Of a stretch of 64,000 nt of DNA, positions 12,001 through 21,690 are shown one piece after another; position 1 is the stretch's first letter; each line of letters begins with the position of its first letter. The notes beneath the pieces were generated by a model, which was not told the DNA's origin, ran no database searches, and saw only the letters and a list, made by a program, of their open reading frames with translations. The translations under genes were made by a program, and so were the position numbers. The DNA is from Heliopora coerulea (lineage: Eukaryota > Cnidaria > Anthozoa > Scleralcyonacea > Helioporidae): contig JASJOG010000418.1 in the NCBI GenBank assembly GCA_030142905.1, forward strand, positions 40,001-104,000, read 5' to 3'.

Positions 12001-15000
12001 ACGAACTGAAAGATGATGTTACGAACTGAAAGATGATGTTACGAACTGAAAGATGATGTTACGAACTGAAAGATGATGTTACGAACTGAAAGATGATGTT
12101 ACGAACTGAAAGATGATGTTACCAACTGAAAGATGATGTTACGAACTGAAAGATGATGTTACGAACTGAAAGATGATGTTACCAACTGAAAGATGATGTT
12201 ACCAACTGAAAGATGATGTTACGAACTGAAAGATGATGTTACGAACTGAAAGATGATGTTACGAACTGAAAGATGATGTTACGAACTGAAAGATGATGTT
12301 ACCATCTGAAAGATGATGTTACCAACTGAAAGATGATGTTACGAACTGAAAGATGATGTTACGAACTGAAAGATGATGTTACGAACTGAAAGACGATGTC
12401 ACGAAGTGAAAGATGATGTCACGAACTGGAAGATGATGTTACTAACTAAAAGATGATGTTACGAACTGAAAGATGATGTTATTACTTGAAAGACGATGTT
12501 ACTAACTGAAAGATGATGTTACGAACTGAAGGATGACGTTACCAACTTAAAAATGATGTCACAAACTAGAAGATGTTACGAACTGAACAAAACTTCCTAG
12601 CATGACTCGAAGTGTGAATGTACCCCAGTGACATGAACTGAAAAATTTTTAGATAAATTTAATCAAGAACTTACTTAAGTTATCTCACGTTAGATCAAGT
12701 TATCTAATATATTAAACTCAACTTACCTGTTATTTATTTCTTAACTTTTTATCAGGCATAGGAAATTTGTACTAGTTTTAATAATATACAGTACACATTC
12801 ACATGGTTGTGTACATCGTAATCTTAACGAACTGATTGTTAATACTGAATGTGATACCATTTAGGATTTACTAACTTATTATTAAATGATGATGATGATG
12901 ACGATGACACGAAATTGCGTTTATTTCTTTGAGCAACTTCTCAATTTAACTGTAACAATGCAGCATTATATGTCTATTTAACAAAGAAAACTGGGGTGCT
13001 GGCGGCACAGTGGTAGCACACGCGTCTCTTACCACTATGACAGGGGTTCGATTGTGACTCCATGCCATTATCTGATTAGTTTTCTCGGACACATGTGAGA
13101 AGAGTGTTGTCCAGTTTGTCTCTACCAAATATTGCAACTTTTCTCCGGGTACTCCGATCTCCTGTAGTAACACTGGACCCATAAGGGGTGGACCTTACTG
13201 GACCTCTAGGGAGAACAGCTCAGGTAGCTGACAGGGTTATCCAGTGTAAATAAAGGTACTTTAAAACAGTTTTTTAAAGGAAAAATCTCAGTTAAATTAC
13301 AAGAGATCTTTTGCTCCATTAATCAATCAAAATATTTCTCCTCTGCAACATGTTGAATGTTTTTTGCAGTTGTTCTTAACAAATGCCATATGTTAAATAT
13401 AACACAGTAGTTCAACTGCCACCAGTGTTCAAATTAGTTGGAGGAAAATATATGCAGTTTTTTAAAAGATGAACAATTTCAAGACATTTTGCCATCTATT
13501 TGTCAAGAATTCTTTGCACATTTTGAAAGTGATGTGCAAGTATCCTTACTTTTACTGAAATGATGGTACAAGGTGGGTATTTAGCACTGTGAAAATGAAG
13601 TGGTAATGCATGTGATTTCACCATATTTAGAGAGAATGGCAGGGAGGATGTGACTAGTAAACTCTGAACACACGTTCATTGACCATGGTAGAGGAGGAGA
13701 AAGAATGATTTTCACCCATTTATTGTTTCTCAGTGTGATGTTTTCAAAATAGCAGCCATCTTGAAGTGTCCTTCCAGTGCATGTGATCTAGCCATGACAA
13801 GTTGATCAACCCATCAAGGCCTTGCTTACAGTCAAACATGGCTGGTCACAGCAAAATTACTTCACTTTGAGGCAAGCCTCAAAATAAGTGCTGGTCACTG
13901 GTCATTGACTGGTAAAGCTATCCTGTTTGACGGGCAAATATTGTGGTTTAACAGTCATCTATGACTAGTAATATTTTTTTTCACAATAATATTGAGTTTC
14001 TTATTTTGGGAAAATGTTATTTTTGTTATCGTTGTGAACGTATATTTTGGGGAAGAGCTGATGTCTCACAATTCAAAATGCTGCAAACATTACAGAAATT
14101 CCTCCTGTTCAAACACTTGCATCTTAAGTTACAGTGTCACACTAATGCACAACACCTTGTGGCACATGGCAGTCATTGTCACTCTTTGCTAGTAGCTATG
14201 GAGAACAACTGTTCTGTCTGTTGTCATCCAAATACTAAATATTCATGCATAGTTTGTGCAGTGACCATTTGTAATGTGTGTTCTTGGCTACAGCAAATGA
14301 AAGATCAGGTTGGGCACGTTCTGAGTGATGATAAGTGAAGTAGGGGTAAGTTTTTGCTGGCAAAAAGTGAATTGTGAACAGAAAACAAGCATTGATTTGA
14401 GAAACATAAATGACTACAAACACCCAAAAGTTCAGTTCTGGACTGGTAGTCCAAAGTTGTCTTGGGGCAACACTGGTTTTGATCTCCCAGTTTGCAGATT
14501 ATGGAACATGCATTTATATTCTTTAAATTTATATAATACCATTAAGCACACCATAATCTGCACATCACATATGAAATTCAAAATTCCTCTTCAACTACTC
14601 ATGATACATAGCCTCCAATAATGCATGTCATGTTTGAACAAAAGAAAGCATTTATGGTCAGTGCTATTTGCCATGCTGCAATGAATTTGATGAAAATATA
14701 TATAAGAAAATCGCTACCAGTCATGAGTGATTTACATTAACTAAAACCTATAAATTTGCTGGTTAGTTTACATGGAAGTATACTATGATATTAAATATTT
14801 TCATGTGATGAGATGCATATCACTAAAATGCATTACAAGAAGGTGTTGTCAGGTTGAAATACTTCATAAATTGGCCAGTGTATCTTACAGCTACTTCCTG
14901 TCATACAACACTCCTCCCAGTAAATAGTTGCTTACTCAAATGCAACTTTAGCTCTACATAACCAACATGTTTCTACTTGGTTCCTGAAATTCAGGAGTCT

Positions 15001-16111
15001 CTAACTATATTCCACAGCAGATATTTGTGCTAAATCTGAGGAAAAGATGAGCTATTGGCCAAGTTTAAATGATGCAAAAAGGCATGCTGCACTCACAGAA
15101 ACAGCCATTCATGTGTATTTACATTTCTTGACAACTCTAACAGCAGTGGTACAGTATGACTACTAAAAGATGGACCTCTCTTGGCCATGAACCATGCCTA
15201 CAGTTTTTAATATAGGGAGAACAATTGCTTAACAGGGCTGGGACAGGGTCCATGACTGGAAAGTTTGCAAATTGTGTCAGTTAGCTTGGCTTAGATAATG
15301 TGGTTTGGGTGGCAGTGGTGAACTATACCTGAGAAGTAAACTTGGCTCAACAATCATGTGTTTCATCATGCACCAACATGTGACAATTTTTTTTTAAAAA
15401 AGTTGCATTGCCTGACCAAGAATGAAATTGCACATTGAGCCATGGAAGTAATAATGCACAGTCAGTCAACTAACGAAGGTTTTAAACGGCATGGACAAAC
15501 AACAGCTTTCCAAACAAGGCATGTTAATGTATACATTGAAATTAATGGATGCAATAAACTATGAGATAGCTCACGTACGTCTGCATATTTTCTCATTTAC
15601 ATTTATGTACAGTAAACTGATAGCAAGTAGTTTGTGTTTCTGCTGTCTAAGGGGCAAATTTATCAGAGCTTCTTAGCAGCAGCAGTAGCGGTAAGTTAAG
15701 TTAGTGACAGTGAAATAAGTCAGTGCTACTTCAAGAGGATACTAACCAGAAAAAGGCAATTGTATTGCCAGCGTTCTTTTCCTCCACAATTCTATCAAGT
15801 ACATTATAGCAGATGTTAGTCTTTGCTCCTTCCATCCATTTTATAAAAATTGGTCCCTTGTCAACGTTAAAGTTATAAGTCAAGAAATTTTCTGGTGGGG
15901 TCTTCCAGTGGAATTGTTTGGCAATCTCGCGCCAAAATGCTTCGGGGTTTTCGACAGATTCTTTGTACATTTGATGGTATTGCTCCATGCTTGAAACGTG
16001 AGCTTTTGACGATATTCTGCTGTCTGGTTGGTAGACTGCATGAAGTTCGCTTTCAGAATGCTCGAATAAAATGTGGTCGGCAAGTCGATGATGTTGGTGT
16101 TGAGCCGCCAT
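1..16111 (-). CDS. ACSS2: Acetyl-CoA synthetase, cytosolic/nuclear ACSS2 type (13 exons, 3' end outside window)
   Basis: It ligates acetate to CoA through an acetyl-AMP intermediate and so supplies acetyl-CoA for lipid synthesis and histone acetylation. Coding exons in transcript order are 16111-15747, 7592-7501, 7059-6956, 6192-6120, 5127-5052, 4245-4143, 3694-3579, 2953-2879, 2254-2137, 1343-1210, 511-379, 234-178 and 59-1. Every junction has GT..AG ends and phases agree throughout, giving 501 residues of a family usually near 700. Visible family motifs are ICYNVLDR in exon 1, the ATP-binding [10 protein letters not shown] at residues 309-318 (split by intron 7), [14 protein letters not shown] around 347-360, GEPINPEAW at 432-440 and DTYWQTET at 456-463. 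The C-terminal domain with the catalytic lysine lies beyond position 1. The N-terminus has acidic residues and no evident mitochondrial presequence, which favours ACSS2 over ACSS1. The start codon has a strong context (A at -3, G at +4). Family assignment is from remembered animal ACSS2 sequence and is very secure. Confidence 0.96.
178..234 (-). CDS. ACSS2: ACSS2 exon 12
   Basis: A 57-nt exon with acceptor TTTCAG and donor GTAAGT. It encodes [19 protein letters not shown], continuing the DTYWQTET motif of exon 11. It covers residues 464-482. Confidence 0.94.
379..511 (-). CDS. ACSS2: ACSS2 exon 11
   Basis: The acceptor is TTTTTTTCAG and the donor is GTAGTA. It encodes [14 protein letters not shown] and DTYWQTET, the adenylate-binding loop. 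It covers residues 419-463 and ends in phase 0. Confidence 0.95.
691..840. repeat. Minisatellite, about 30-bp unit, 5 copies, in ACSS2 intron 10
   Basis: The core GTACAATAAG (or a near match) recurs at about 691, 721, 751, 783 and 813. The spacing is 30-32 bp with purine-rich filler (GGAAG, GTGGGTATGGG). The strand shown is A/G-rich. The rest of intron 10 (900-1209) holds nothing I recognise. Confidence 0.8.
826..890 (+). repeat. Interstitial telomere-like TTAGGG block
   Basis: GTTAGGGTTAG-type units repeat with point changes (TTAGAG, TTAGCG, TTAAGG, GGGCTAG). It directly abuts the 30-bp minisatellite. TTAGGG is the ancestral metazoan telomere repeat; here it is degenerate and internal to an intron. 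Confidence 0.75.
1210..1343 (-). CDS. ACSS2: ACSS2 exon 10
   Basis: The acceptor is CTGTTACAG and the donor is GTAAGT. It encodes [20 protein letters not shown] and [16 protein letters not shown], both strongly conserved in the family. It covers residues 375-418. Confidence 0.95.
1625..1675 (-). pseudogene. Decayed copy of the middle of ACSS2 exon 9
   Basis: The plus-strand segment CCATACGTGATGAAACTATG, then TTATCCAACCAAT, closely parallels 2168-2210 in true exon 9. Read on the minus strand it resembles IGWI..HSFITYG. It is not open in a useful frame and has no clear splice sites, so it is a relic of an older, larger duplication of the exon. Confidence 0.55.
1790..2140 (-). repeat. 96-bp tandem duplication of the exon 9 end plus 5' splice site
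   Basis: Units beginning CATTACACTGGTAG (plus strand) start at about 1945, 2041 and 2137, exactly 96 bp apart; the last is the true exon 9 end. More decayed copies start near 1796-1802 and 1860. On the minus strand each of the two best copies reads AACTACCANTGTAATG followed by GTGAGTGAATTGG, so exon end and donor are both copied. The real donor is GTACGTGAGC. If a copied donor were used, the extended exon 9 would keep frame (96 = 3 x 32) but would meet an in-frame TAG ten codons in. Confidence 0.85.
2137..2254 (-). CDS. ACSS2: ACSS2 exon 9
   Basis: The acceptor is TTTTACAG and the donor is GTACGT. It encodes residues 335-374, including [14 protein letters not shown] and [10 protein letters not shown]. 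Its 3' end and donor are repeated in tandem in the downstream intron (see the repeat at 1790-2140). Confidence 0.95.
2255..2878. other. ACSS2 intron 8, nothing recognised
   Basis: This 624-bp intron contains no repeat, RNA or coding segment that I can support. Short ORFs within it have no matching splice frame. Confidence 0.5.
2879..2953 (-). CDS. ACSS2: ACSS2 exon 8 (ATP-binding motif)
   Basis: The acceptor is TTCACAG and the donor is GTAAGT. It encodes [20 protein letters not shown], the adenylate-forming enzyme motif that contacts the ATP phosphates. Key residues are Ser312, Thr313, Gly314 and Lys315. Confidence 0.95.
3070..3350. repeat. GTCT/GTGTATGTACGT-rich simple repeat in ACSS2 intron 7
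   Basis: GTCTGTCTGTCTGTCTGTGT near 3135 is followed by repeated GTGTATGTACGTGT and GTCTGTCTG phrases. It is low-complexity, and a short ORF across it is an artefact. Confidence 0.8.
3579..3694 (-). CDS. ACSS2: ACSS2 exon 7
   Basis: The acceptor is TTTTTAG and the donor is GTAATG. It encodes [19 protein letters not shown], then [11 protein letters not shown]. The P-loop-like ATP-binding motif begins at its last codons and continues in exon 8. Confidence 0.95.
3695..4142. other. ACSS2 intron 6, nothing recognised
   Basis: A 448-bp AT-rich intron with no feature I can support. Confidence 0.5.
4143..4245 (-). CDS. ACSS2: ACSS2 exon 6
   Basis: The acceptor is TTGTTTAG and the donor is GTAAGT. 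It encodes [14 protein letters not shown] and a variable linker, equivalent to the CIVVKHLG region of vertebrate ACSS2. It covers residues 237-271 and ends in phase 0. Confidence 0.92.
4450..4880 (+). repeat. Polypyrimidine (TTCC/TTCCC)n tract in ACSS2 intron 5
   Basis: About 240 bp between 4500 and 4740 are almost pure C/T, built from TTCC, CTTCC and CCCTTCC units, with flanking TTTC and TATATA stretches up to about 4880. ORFs in all forward frames, rich in Ser/Phe/Pro/Leu, are low-complexity artefacts. The ACSS2 sense strand here is polypurine (GGAAGG). Confidence 0.92.
5052..5127 (-). CDS. ACSS2: ACSS2 exon 5
   Basis: The acceptor is TTTTGTAG and the donor is GTGAGC. It encodes [20 protein letters not shown], matching the family's YRGEKLVNLK segment. 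It starts in phase 1 and ends in phase 2. Confidence 0.93.
5220..5990. repeat. Degenerate tandem array of CTTTCGTC / CGTCCGTC phrases filling ACSS2 intron 4
   Basis: The words TTTCGTC, CGTCTATC, CGTCAATTG and CGTCCGTC recur irregularly every 10-25 bp over about 770 of the intron's 992 bp. The strand shown is C/T-rich and purine-poor, so it stays open in several frames (for example 5472-5966). Those ORFs are shadows of the repeat. Confidence 0.7.
6120..6192 (-). CDS. ACSS2: ACSS2 exon 4
   Basis: The acceptor is CGTTTAG and the donor is GTAACA. It encodes [20 protein letters not shown] followed by LITA, matching the family's FAGFSAESL segment. A purely local CAG inside the exon could mislead an acceptor predictor; the frame requires 6192. 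Confidence 0.92.
6193..6955. other. ACSS2 intron 3, nothing recognised
   Basis: A 763-bp AT-rich intron. I see no repeat, RNA or coding exon in it. Confidence 0.5.
6956..7059 (-). CDS. ACSS2: ACSS2 exon 3
   Basis: The acceptor is TTTTTTAG and the donor is GTGAGC. It encodes [14 protein letters not shown] and the [12 protein letters not shown] segment of the family. It ends in phase 0 at residue 187. Confidence 0.94.
7238..7261. repeat. Perfect 24-bp palindrome in ACSS2 intron 2
   Basis: TAATCTACATCT is followed immediately by its exact reverse complement. A partial echo of the flank (TTATGGGTAATAT) occurs at about 7328. Function unknown. Confidence 0.85.
7501..7592 (-). CDS. ACSS2: ACSS2 exon 2
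   Basis: The acceptor is ATGCAG before GGAAGGC and the donor is GTCTGT. It encodes [20 protein letters not shown], the conserved start of the AMP-binding domain. It lies 8.15 kb downstream of exon 1. Confidence 0.94.
8312..8788 (+). other. Unrecognised 158-codon open frame, antisense in ACSS2 intron 1
   Basis: The frame is open from 8312 to a TGA at 8786. It starts on TTG, and the first ATG is about 28 codons in (at the MCMSS segment), so a full gene is doubtful. The predicted peptide has a hydrophobic stretch ([12 protein letters not shown]) and otherwise mixed composition without low complexity. I recognise no domain. Its stop codon lies inside the left arm of the inverted repeat at 8779-8867, which suggests a relic of a mobile or duplicated sequence. 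It could also be chance. Confidence 0.25.
8779..8867. repeat. 34-bp inverted repeat around a short palindrome
   Basis: Arms 8779-8812 and 8834-8867 match with about five differences (AAAAGGTTGATAACTGTC against AAAAGGTTAATAGCTGTC). The 21-bp spacer holds the perfect palindrome ATTCCAATTGGAAT. It would fold into a cruciform or hairpin. Confidence 0.85.
9249..9282. repeat. Perfect 14-bp hairpin with 6-nt loop
   Basis: CTTCGGTTAAACCA, loop TTTAAT, then the exact reverse complement. It sits in ACSS2 intron 1 without an obvious associated gene. Confidence 0.85.
10187..10259 (+). repeat. Dispersed repeat, half of the foldback family seen at 32.1 kb
   Basis: AAATTCCGAAAAGGAAAGTC, then ATTCGAGTTATAAATCAAGC, is shared nearly base for base with the left arm of the foldback at 32138-32290. 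The right arm is absent here. Confidence 0.75.
10940..12590. repeat. 20-bp minisatellite, about 75-80 copies, in ACSS2 intron 1
   Basis: The unit TGTTACGAACTGAAAGATGA repeats in near-perfect 20-bp register. Sporadic variants are GACGA for GATGA, ACTAAC/ACCAAC for ACGAAC, and a higher-order variant carrying TTAAAAATGGTGTCACAAAC. Copies decay at both edges. The most uniform stretch is about 11990-12400. On the ACSS2 sense strand the unit reads TCATCTTTCAGTTCGTAACA, which contains a CTTTCAG acceptor-like word. Confidence 0.97.
12985..13255 (+). repeat. tRNA-derived SINE, full head and tail
   Basis: A tRNA-like head has an A-box-like GGCACAGTGGTAGCACAC and a B-box-like GGGGTTCGATTGTGAC. The body contains GTGAGAAGAGTGTTGTCC and a tail with AACACTGGACCC and GGACCTCTAGGGAGAACAGC. 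The same body and tail occur inverted at 50870-50955 and 63660-63850, so this is a dispersed family. Confidence 0.8.
13256..15746. other. ACSS2 intron 1, promoter-proximal CpG-poor part
   Basis: About 2.5 kb with very few CG dinucleotides up to about 15.5 kb. I see no coding exon or repeat that I can support. Short ORFs at 13961-14621 overlap in several frames and look like chance. Confidence 0.45.
15747..16111 (-). CDS. ACSS2: ACSS2 exon 1 (start codon, residues 1-122)
   Basis: The exon starts at the ATG at 16111 and ends TTCTG before a GTTAGT donor, phase 2. It encodes the N-terminal acetyl-CoA synthetase region, with [14 protein letters not shown] and NICYNVLDR as recognisable family segments. 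Trp122 is split with exon 2. Confidence 0.95.
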
Positions 16112-18499
16112 GTTGAAATGTTACCCTGGGTAATAACAAAACTATAAGTCATACTTCACAAGGTGATAATGAAATTTTCCAGGTTACAACACGCTATTGA
16201 CGTGTTGTCTCAATGGTACATTAATTGTGAAACACTGTTTCACTTCTGCCTTAAAAATGGTGAAACGTATCATCAAAGAATATTCATAGAGATATGAATT
16301 TCAATAGCTAATAATTTAGACAGCAATATTTGGGAAAACTTGGTTAGCTGGTCATCTCTGCTTACGGTCATTCACAACTGGTACCGTGCAGGAAAATGGA
16401 TGAACGACAGATATCACCACAAAGGGCAGAAGGTACCAGTAGCCACTAGTTTATGTAAATTCTTTAGCAAATATGTACAACGTAGGCTATGATGGTACAG
16501 AAAACGAAGCAAATGGGCCATTAACAGTGGGAACATTTAGAAAAAAGCCTAATTGTTTCGCCTCAACATTCGTTTCTCAAATAGCACGTCAATAGTGTTG
16601 CACGGACAATAAAAGTATTTCCAGTATAACAATCAAAGCAAAATACCATGAATGCAAAAAGAACGTGCTGTTGTACCATAACTGGTTCAGATTGTTGTAA
16701 TTGTTTACCTGGAACTACTCAGACTTTCATACTGTGCTGGTGGATTTGAACGTGAATATTAGAGAAGGGTACAGCTTATTTTTTTCATTCAAAGAGGAGA
16801 AAACAGGAGATTACGTTCAACAGGATACAATCTAATCAAACGCCTATTTTTGTTGTAGTTCATTGCTTTCTAAGTTTATTTTTTCGCTTTTTGTCGACTT
16901 TTTTCTCATCTAAAGTCATGAGAAAAATAAAGTTTTAACACATAGTGAGTTTTTTTGCTTAATTTACTGTTAGTAACTTTGAAATATCGCTTGAAATACG
17001 CACTTACGCAAGTAGGGTGTGCCATATTGTTTTTCGAAAGTGCGGTCTGGTAATGAAGTTGTCCTGGAATATGTAATTTAGTCGTGGATGAACGAGGAGG
17101 TCGTGTTCAAGGCCAAACCCTCTGGGGCGGTCTGTTTTGTTTTGAAAGTAAAGTCCAGCAAGACCTGTACCAGAAAGAGGCAGTCACTAACATGTTGTGA
17201 CACCTAAGATAAACAGGTAAAGCCACATTTAAACACTTTACCTTGTTCTCAAATTTAATCTCAACTTTAATGGTCGGAAAGATTGACACAGTCTATTCTC
17301 ATGGGATGAATTTGGTCAAGGTTTTCATTTAGCCAAAAAAGTGTAGGAAGAAATATCAAAGTAGCAAGAACATTGATTTAACTTAATACCCAAACAAAGA
17401 TACACTAATTCTGGTGTATTTTCAGGACCCAAAAGTATATTTTCAGAGGCCATTGTAAATATTATTATGATCAAATGAATGAAATCAGTTAAAATTTTAT
17501 TTATTGCTATAACCAAGAGTTCCTTTAAAACATCACTGAAAAAATGCTAATGTTGTTTATTCCTTTACAATAAGCATGTACATAACTAAACTATTAGAAT
17601 TGATGAATCCATTCCTCGGATTACACAAAGTCACCAGTACAAATGTTAAAAAATAGCCTACAACTTGTGTTGGGCATTGGCAACTTTTGAAAACCCAGTT
17701 AACAGGATTAATTTGTCATACAGTTATAACTTCTCCTTTGTAACTTTCTTATTTTATTCTATTTCTTTTATGTGATGAATTTAAGTGTTTATGGAGTAGG
17801 GTTATTATTGATGTCTTACAATACTATAACTTTTTAGAGAAAAATTTGTTTTGAGTTTATTTTGGGTCTAAAACAGGTTAATGTTGAGATACGAGCTCAT
17901 GTCTATCGTGTTAAGGTTTTCATAATCTTTAATTCTTCATAATTCTTAATGAATGGTATTAAAATTTAATTCTTATTCAGGTCCAACCAAAATTGCTTTA
18001 TTTTTCATGCTGCATATCAGTTATGTCCCACTGTTTTTCAAATTTCATATTACATACTTCTTGACTTTGGGTGGTGTAATGTTATTATACATTTGTCATG
18101 CTTACCTTCTCAGAAAAAGGATTTCTGAAGGTAACCTTCTGATAACTGGTGAGATGCTCTTATCATGAGATGAATTTAACACATCTCCATGATACAATTA
18201 TTTTTCATAATTGTTCGTTGAGTTGTATTCAATTAAGTTATCAGTTTCTTCAGGGCATATTGCTACATTAGCTGGTGAATGGTGAGCAGGAACTGTGTCT
18301 ATGAGCCACCATTACTTACACCAGGATATATGGTCATATATAGCAACTGTATTGTGTATCAGTGTATGGCCATTTGATAACATTATTATCATATCATGGT
18401 TATAGCACTGGCAGCACATGGTACATAACAATTATCTCATTTAATGTCATTATTGACATTATTATCATGGTTTCTGTATTGGCAGCACATATATTGAAC

Positions 18500-18690
18500 T
18501 TGTACGTTAGCTTGCTATCTGAGACTCCGTATTTTAATGGTTAGTATCTCACTGATTACCTAAATGTTGGAGGTTTGATTCCCATTTGGGACTCCAAAAT
18601 CACTCCTTTCTGCAGATGTAACTTGACAAACATTCACATGTCATCTGTGATATCACCAAGCTCCCTCAGGTATATTGTCTCTTAAGTAAA
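18500..18690 (+). repeat. Degenerate tRNA-derived SINE
   Basis: AATGGTTAGTATCTCACTGA (A-box-like) is followed by GGAGGTTTGATTCCCATTTG (B-box-like), a tRNA-head arrangement like that at 12985. The body is too decayed to delimit. Confidence 0.5.
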
Positions 18691-21660
18691 GAGCATTTAT
18701 TTATACTGATATAGTTCCATCAGGTAGAGTAAGAACCACCCCTAGTTAGTGAATCCAAGGGAAATGGGACACATGAGGGCTGATGGTGGTGGAGTATTCC
18801 AAGAAAATCTGCAGTGTTTGGTGCATCCAACCAGGACAACTCTTCTCACATGGGACCATGGTAACTGGAACACTTTCCTCTCTGAGACATCTTTACTTGC
18901 TGAGTAAAATAATTATATATGTGTTAGCCAGAGTAAAATTAAAAAGTCGGACTTGCACCAGAAAGAGTTAGTTTGCCAATTGAACTGAGTCAGAATCAAA
19001 TCCTTGTGAAAGAGGTGAGAGACACCTCACATTATTGTTGTTCACAATGTTTACATTGATATTCATATTTTTCATTCAAAGATACTTGGAAACCAATGTG
19101 GTAATACTTCCATATAGTATGACCACCAATCAGGCTGAGAACTATGTTCTTCCATATAAAATTATCTCAGGCAGTCAAGCCATAGGAAGATCTAGTTATT
19201 AACCATCTATTATACTACAGGTCATGAGTAAAGTATCAACCACCCACCAGAGATTTTTATAAAGGTTTGACTAGAATGTTAAGTTGTCCTTTGCTAGGGG
19301 GGGCTTTGGAAGTGCATGCTCCCCCAGGGATATTTTATATTTTAAAGTATCTACAAGGCCAATTCTTGCATTATGAATTGACTGTTCTTGTACTAAACTT
19401 ACTATTAAAGTACTGGAGAAATTATAGTGCTCCACAGTCATCTGTCAGAGTTATTGTACCTTCTACAATCTGCAGAGTGTGCTATTAATTTCACTTCAGG
19501 TTTTTTTTTCTTTTTCATTTTTTTTTGTTTTTTTGTGGACGTAAATACATGTAGAAATCATTTTAGTGGTAGCTCAGGGAGGGACTTAAGCTGGCCCCCG
19601 TAAGCCTCCCCCCCGTTTGGGTGCACCACTGTAAAGTATAAATGGACGCTCAAGGTTCCTGGCGTTCTTACGCTCATTTTGTGTCAGCTTAGCGAACTTA
19701 CCGCAAGAAATGCTGCTTAACAAACAATGCTACAATTTAAATATTGGTTGGAGGTGTACCTGTCGAAAGACTAAGAGGCATTGGTTTGGTTTTTATCAAT
19801 GGAAATGATATGCTGCTACATATCACGTTGAACAGTATGAAAATATTTAGCAAATATTGTATATAATTCGAAACGATTTATCTTGAAGTTCGTGGTTTCT
19901 TTTAAAAGTCGTTTTATTTAGTTCAGTAGTCGTAAACACAACGATTATTTTTTGCTCAACGCACAGCAGGTTTCAATCGCTCATACTTTTGATTCAGTCG
20001 CTGGAATACCTTAATCGAATCGGCAATCCTTATTCAAAGCTCTGAAAAGGTCGTAGAAATTGTAAACTATCAGACCGTTTCACTTGCCCAAAAACCTTGC
20101 GATGACAGTGTTCCTTTCTAACATCAAGCACAAGAAATGGTTTCATTTATTAAAACCAAAAATACCACAAATCACCTGCTTGACGCTTCAGAAGTATGAA
20201 ATTTCCTTGGGGAATATTGCCCTAGGCCATCTCTCAAAGACTTCGCTCAATATCTCACAGATACCTGTAAAAAAAGTTCTGGAAGTCCCACTCCTATAAC
20301 ATGTTGTTCCTATACTGATAGGAATGAATCGAATCGTTTAATCAACTAATTTATACTTTGCACTCTTAAAGATTGGCACCCCGTATGTTAGAGCCACAGG
20401 CCTACAGAGGGCAGTGCTTTTCACGAATTCGTGAAGCAATTAATTGAAGTGCTAGAAACGTTTTCCTGCTCAAGATTTAGTTTTGCCGAATTATTTATCC
20501 ATACAATGATATTCAGCACTTGTAAATATGAGTTTAAGTCGTTGCTCTCGAACATCTGCATTGAAACTTGAAACAAGATCTTTTGTGTAACAGGACAGCG
20601 TTTTGGAATGATTTTTGTTAAATAACGCTCTCGATTGAGGTTTTGGACTTGTTGTTGACCGTTATTAAACGAAAGAAATGTCATATTACTTAGGTAAACT
20701 CACAGGAAGCACCAATATTTTTTATGAACAAGCCGACAGTTTGACAACAAGTACCCAGTATTTAACTCTCAGAACCCGGAAAGTGTGGCGACAATCCACA
20801 TTGAGATAAAGGTTTTTCAAGTCTGGGAAATGAAATTAATTCGAAGAAGTGTCGTATTGCAGATTTAAGTCCCAGATGTTTCTTACAAAGGCGAAAAATA
20901 CAATACAATGTCTTATTACCGAATGTCAAGCTCCAGCTGTCTTAGTTTATAAGCAGGCCAATTTGAACTAGAGGTACAGGAGAAATCAACTTTGGTCGCT
21001 GTACATACAAACGTTGAGATATAGCAAAACATAACCAACGGAAATGTTCGCGTGGAAACATCTGTCTAAAATATGTCATTATTCAAGTAGCAGTTATACC
21101 GTATATCGTTCTACAGTCGGCAACGGTGGGAAAAATGTGACTTATTTATAATTTAGAGAAATATTTTTATGACAGACCAAATTATCTCCACTGTTTCATC
21201 AAAATTTTTCTTTGTAATAACTTTTTAATTTCAAATCATCTTAAACGATTCGGCTTTTGACTGCCGTACTGTCGACATCTAATTAAGATTAGTTACATAT
21301 ATTTATGAGACTATGTATTAAAATGAAACGAGCCGTAGTCTGTAAACTATGAAATTTGATATCTTTGCAATAAAAACAGTATTTTTCATAACCACTCAAA
21401 TTATCATGCTAGCACAAGTTTAATGGTGGCCAGAAACGGAACTGTATTGTTTCCTTTAGTGAGTTGCTCTTGTGATATTGCTTTCAACTTTCGTCTTTTT
21501 GAGGTAATTGAATATTTACATGAAAAAAAGAAGAATGTAGAAGAAAATTTTGTTGTTTCTATCTACCAATTTGAAATGTCAAAAGGCGACGTCCCGCCTG
21601 CTGATAACAATGCAGTAAAGGAACATTAATTACTTTGGTGAAAAGTCTGCGTGCCAAACG

Positions 21661-21690
21661 CGTTTCGTCCTTTATTTGACAGGTCGTCAG
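21661..21690 (-). ncRNA. Hammerhead-ribozyme-like motif in a dispersed repeat
   Basis: The minus strand reads CTGACGA, a GTC..GAC stem around AAATAAAG, then GAAACGCGTTT. The pattern CTGANGA-stem-GAAAC with a palindromic ACGCGT helix III matches small hammerhead motifs known from Penelope-like elements. Extra unpaired bases between CTGACGA and the stem make activity uncertain. Confidence 0.4.

Noticed and set aside
10940..12590. CRISPR-like array
   Set aside because: Units are contiguous 20-bp repeats with no unique spacers, within a eukaryotic intron; this is a minisatellite.
19560..19640. Small MITE with TAGTGGTAG / CACCACTG ends
   Set aside because: Termini match poorly and no target-site duplication was found, so I do not call an element.
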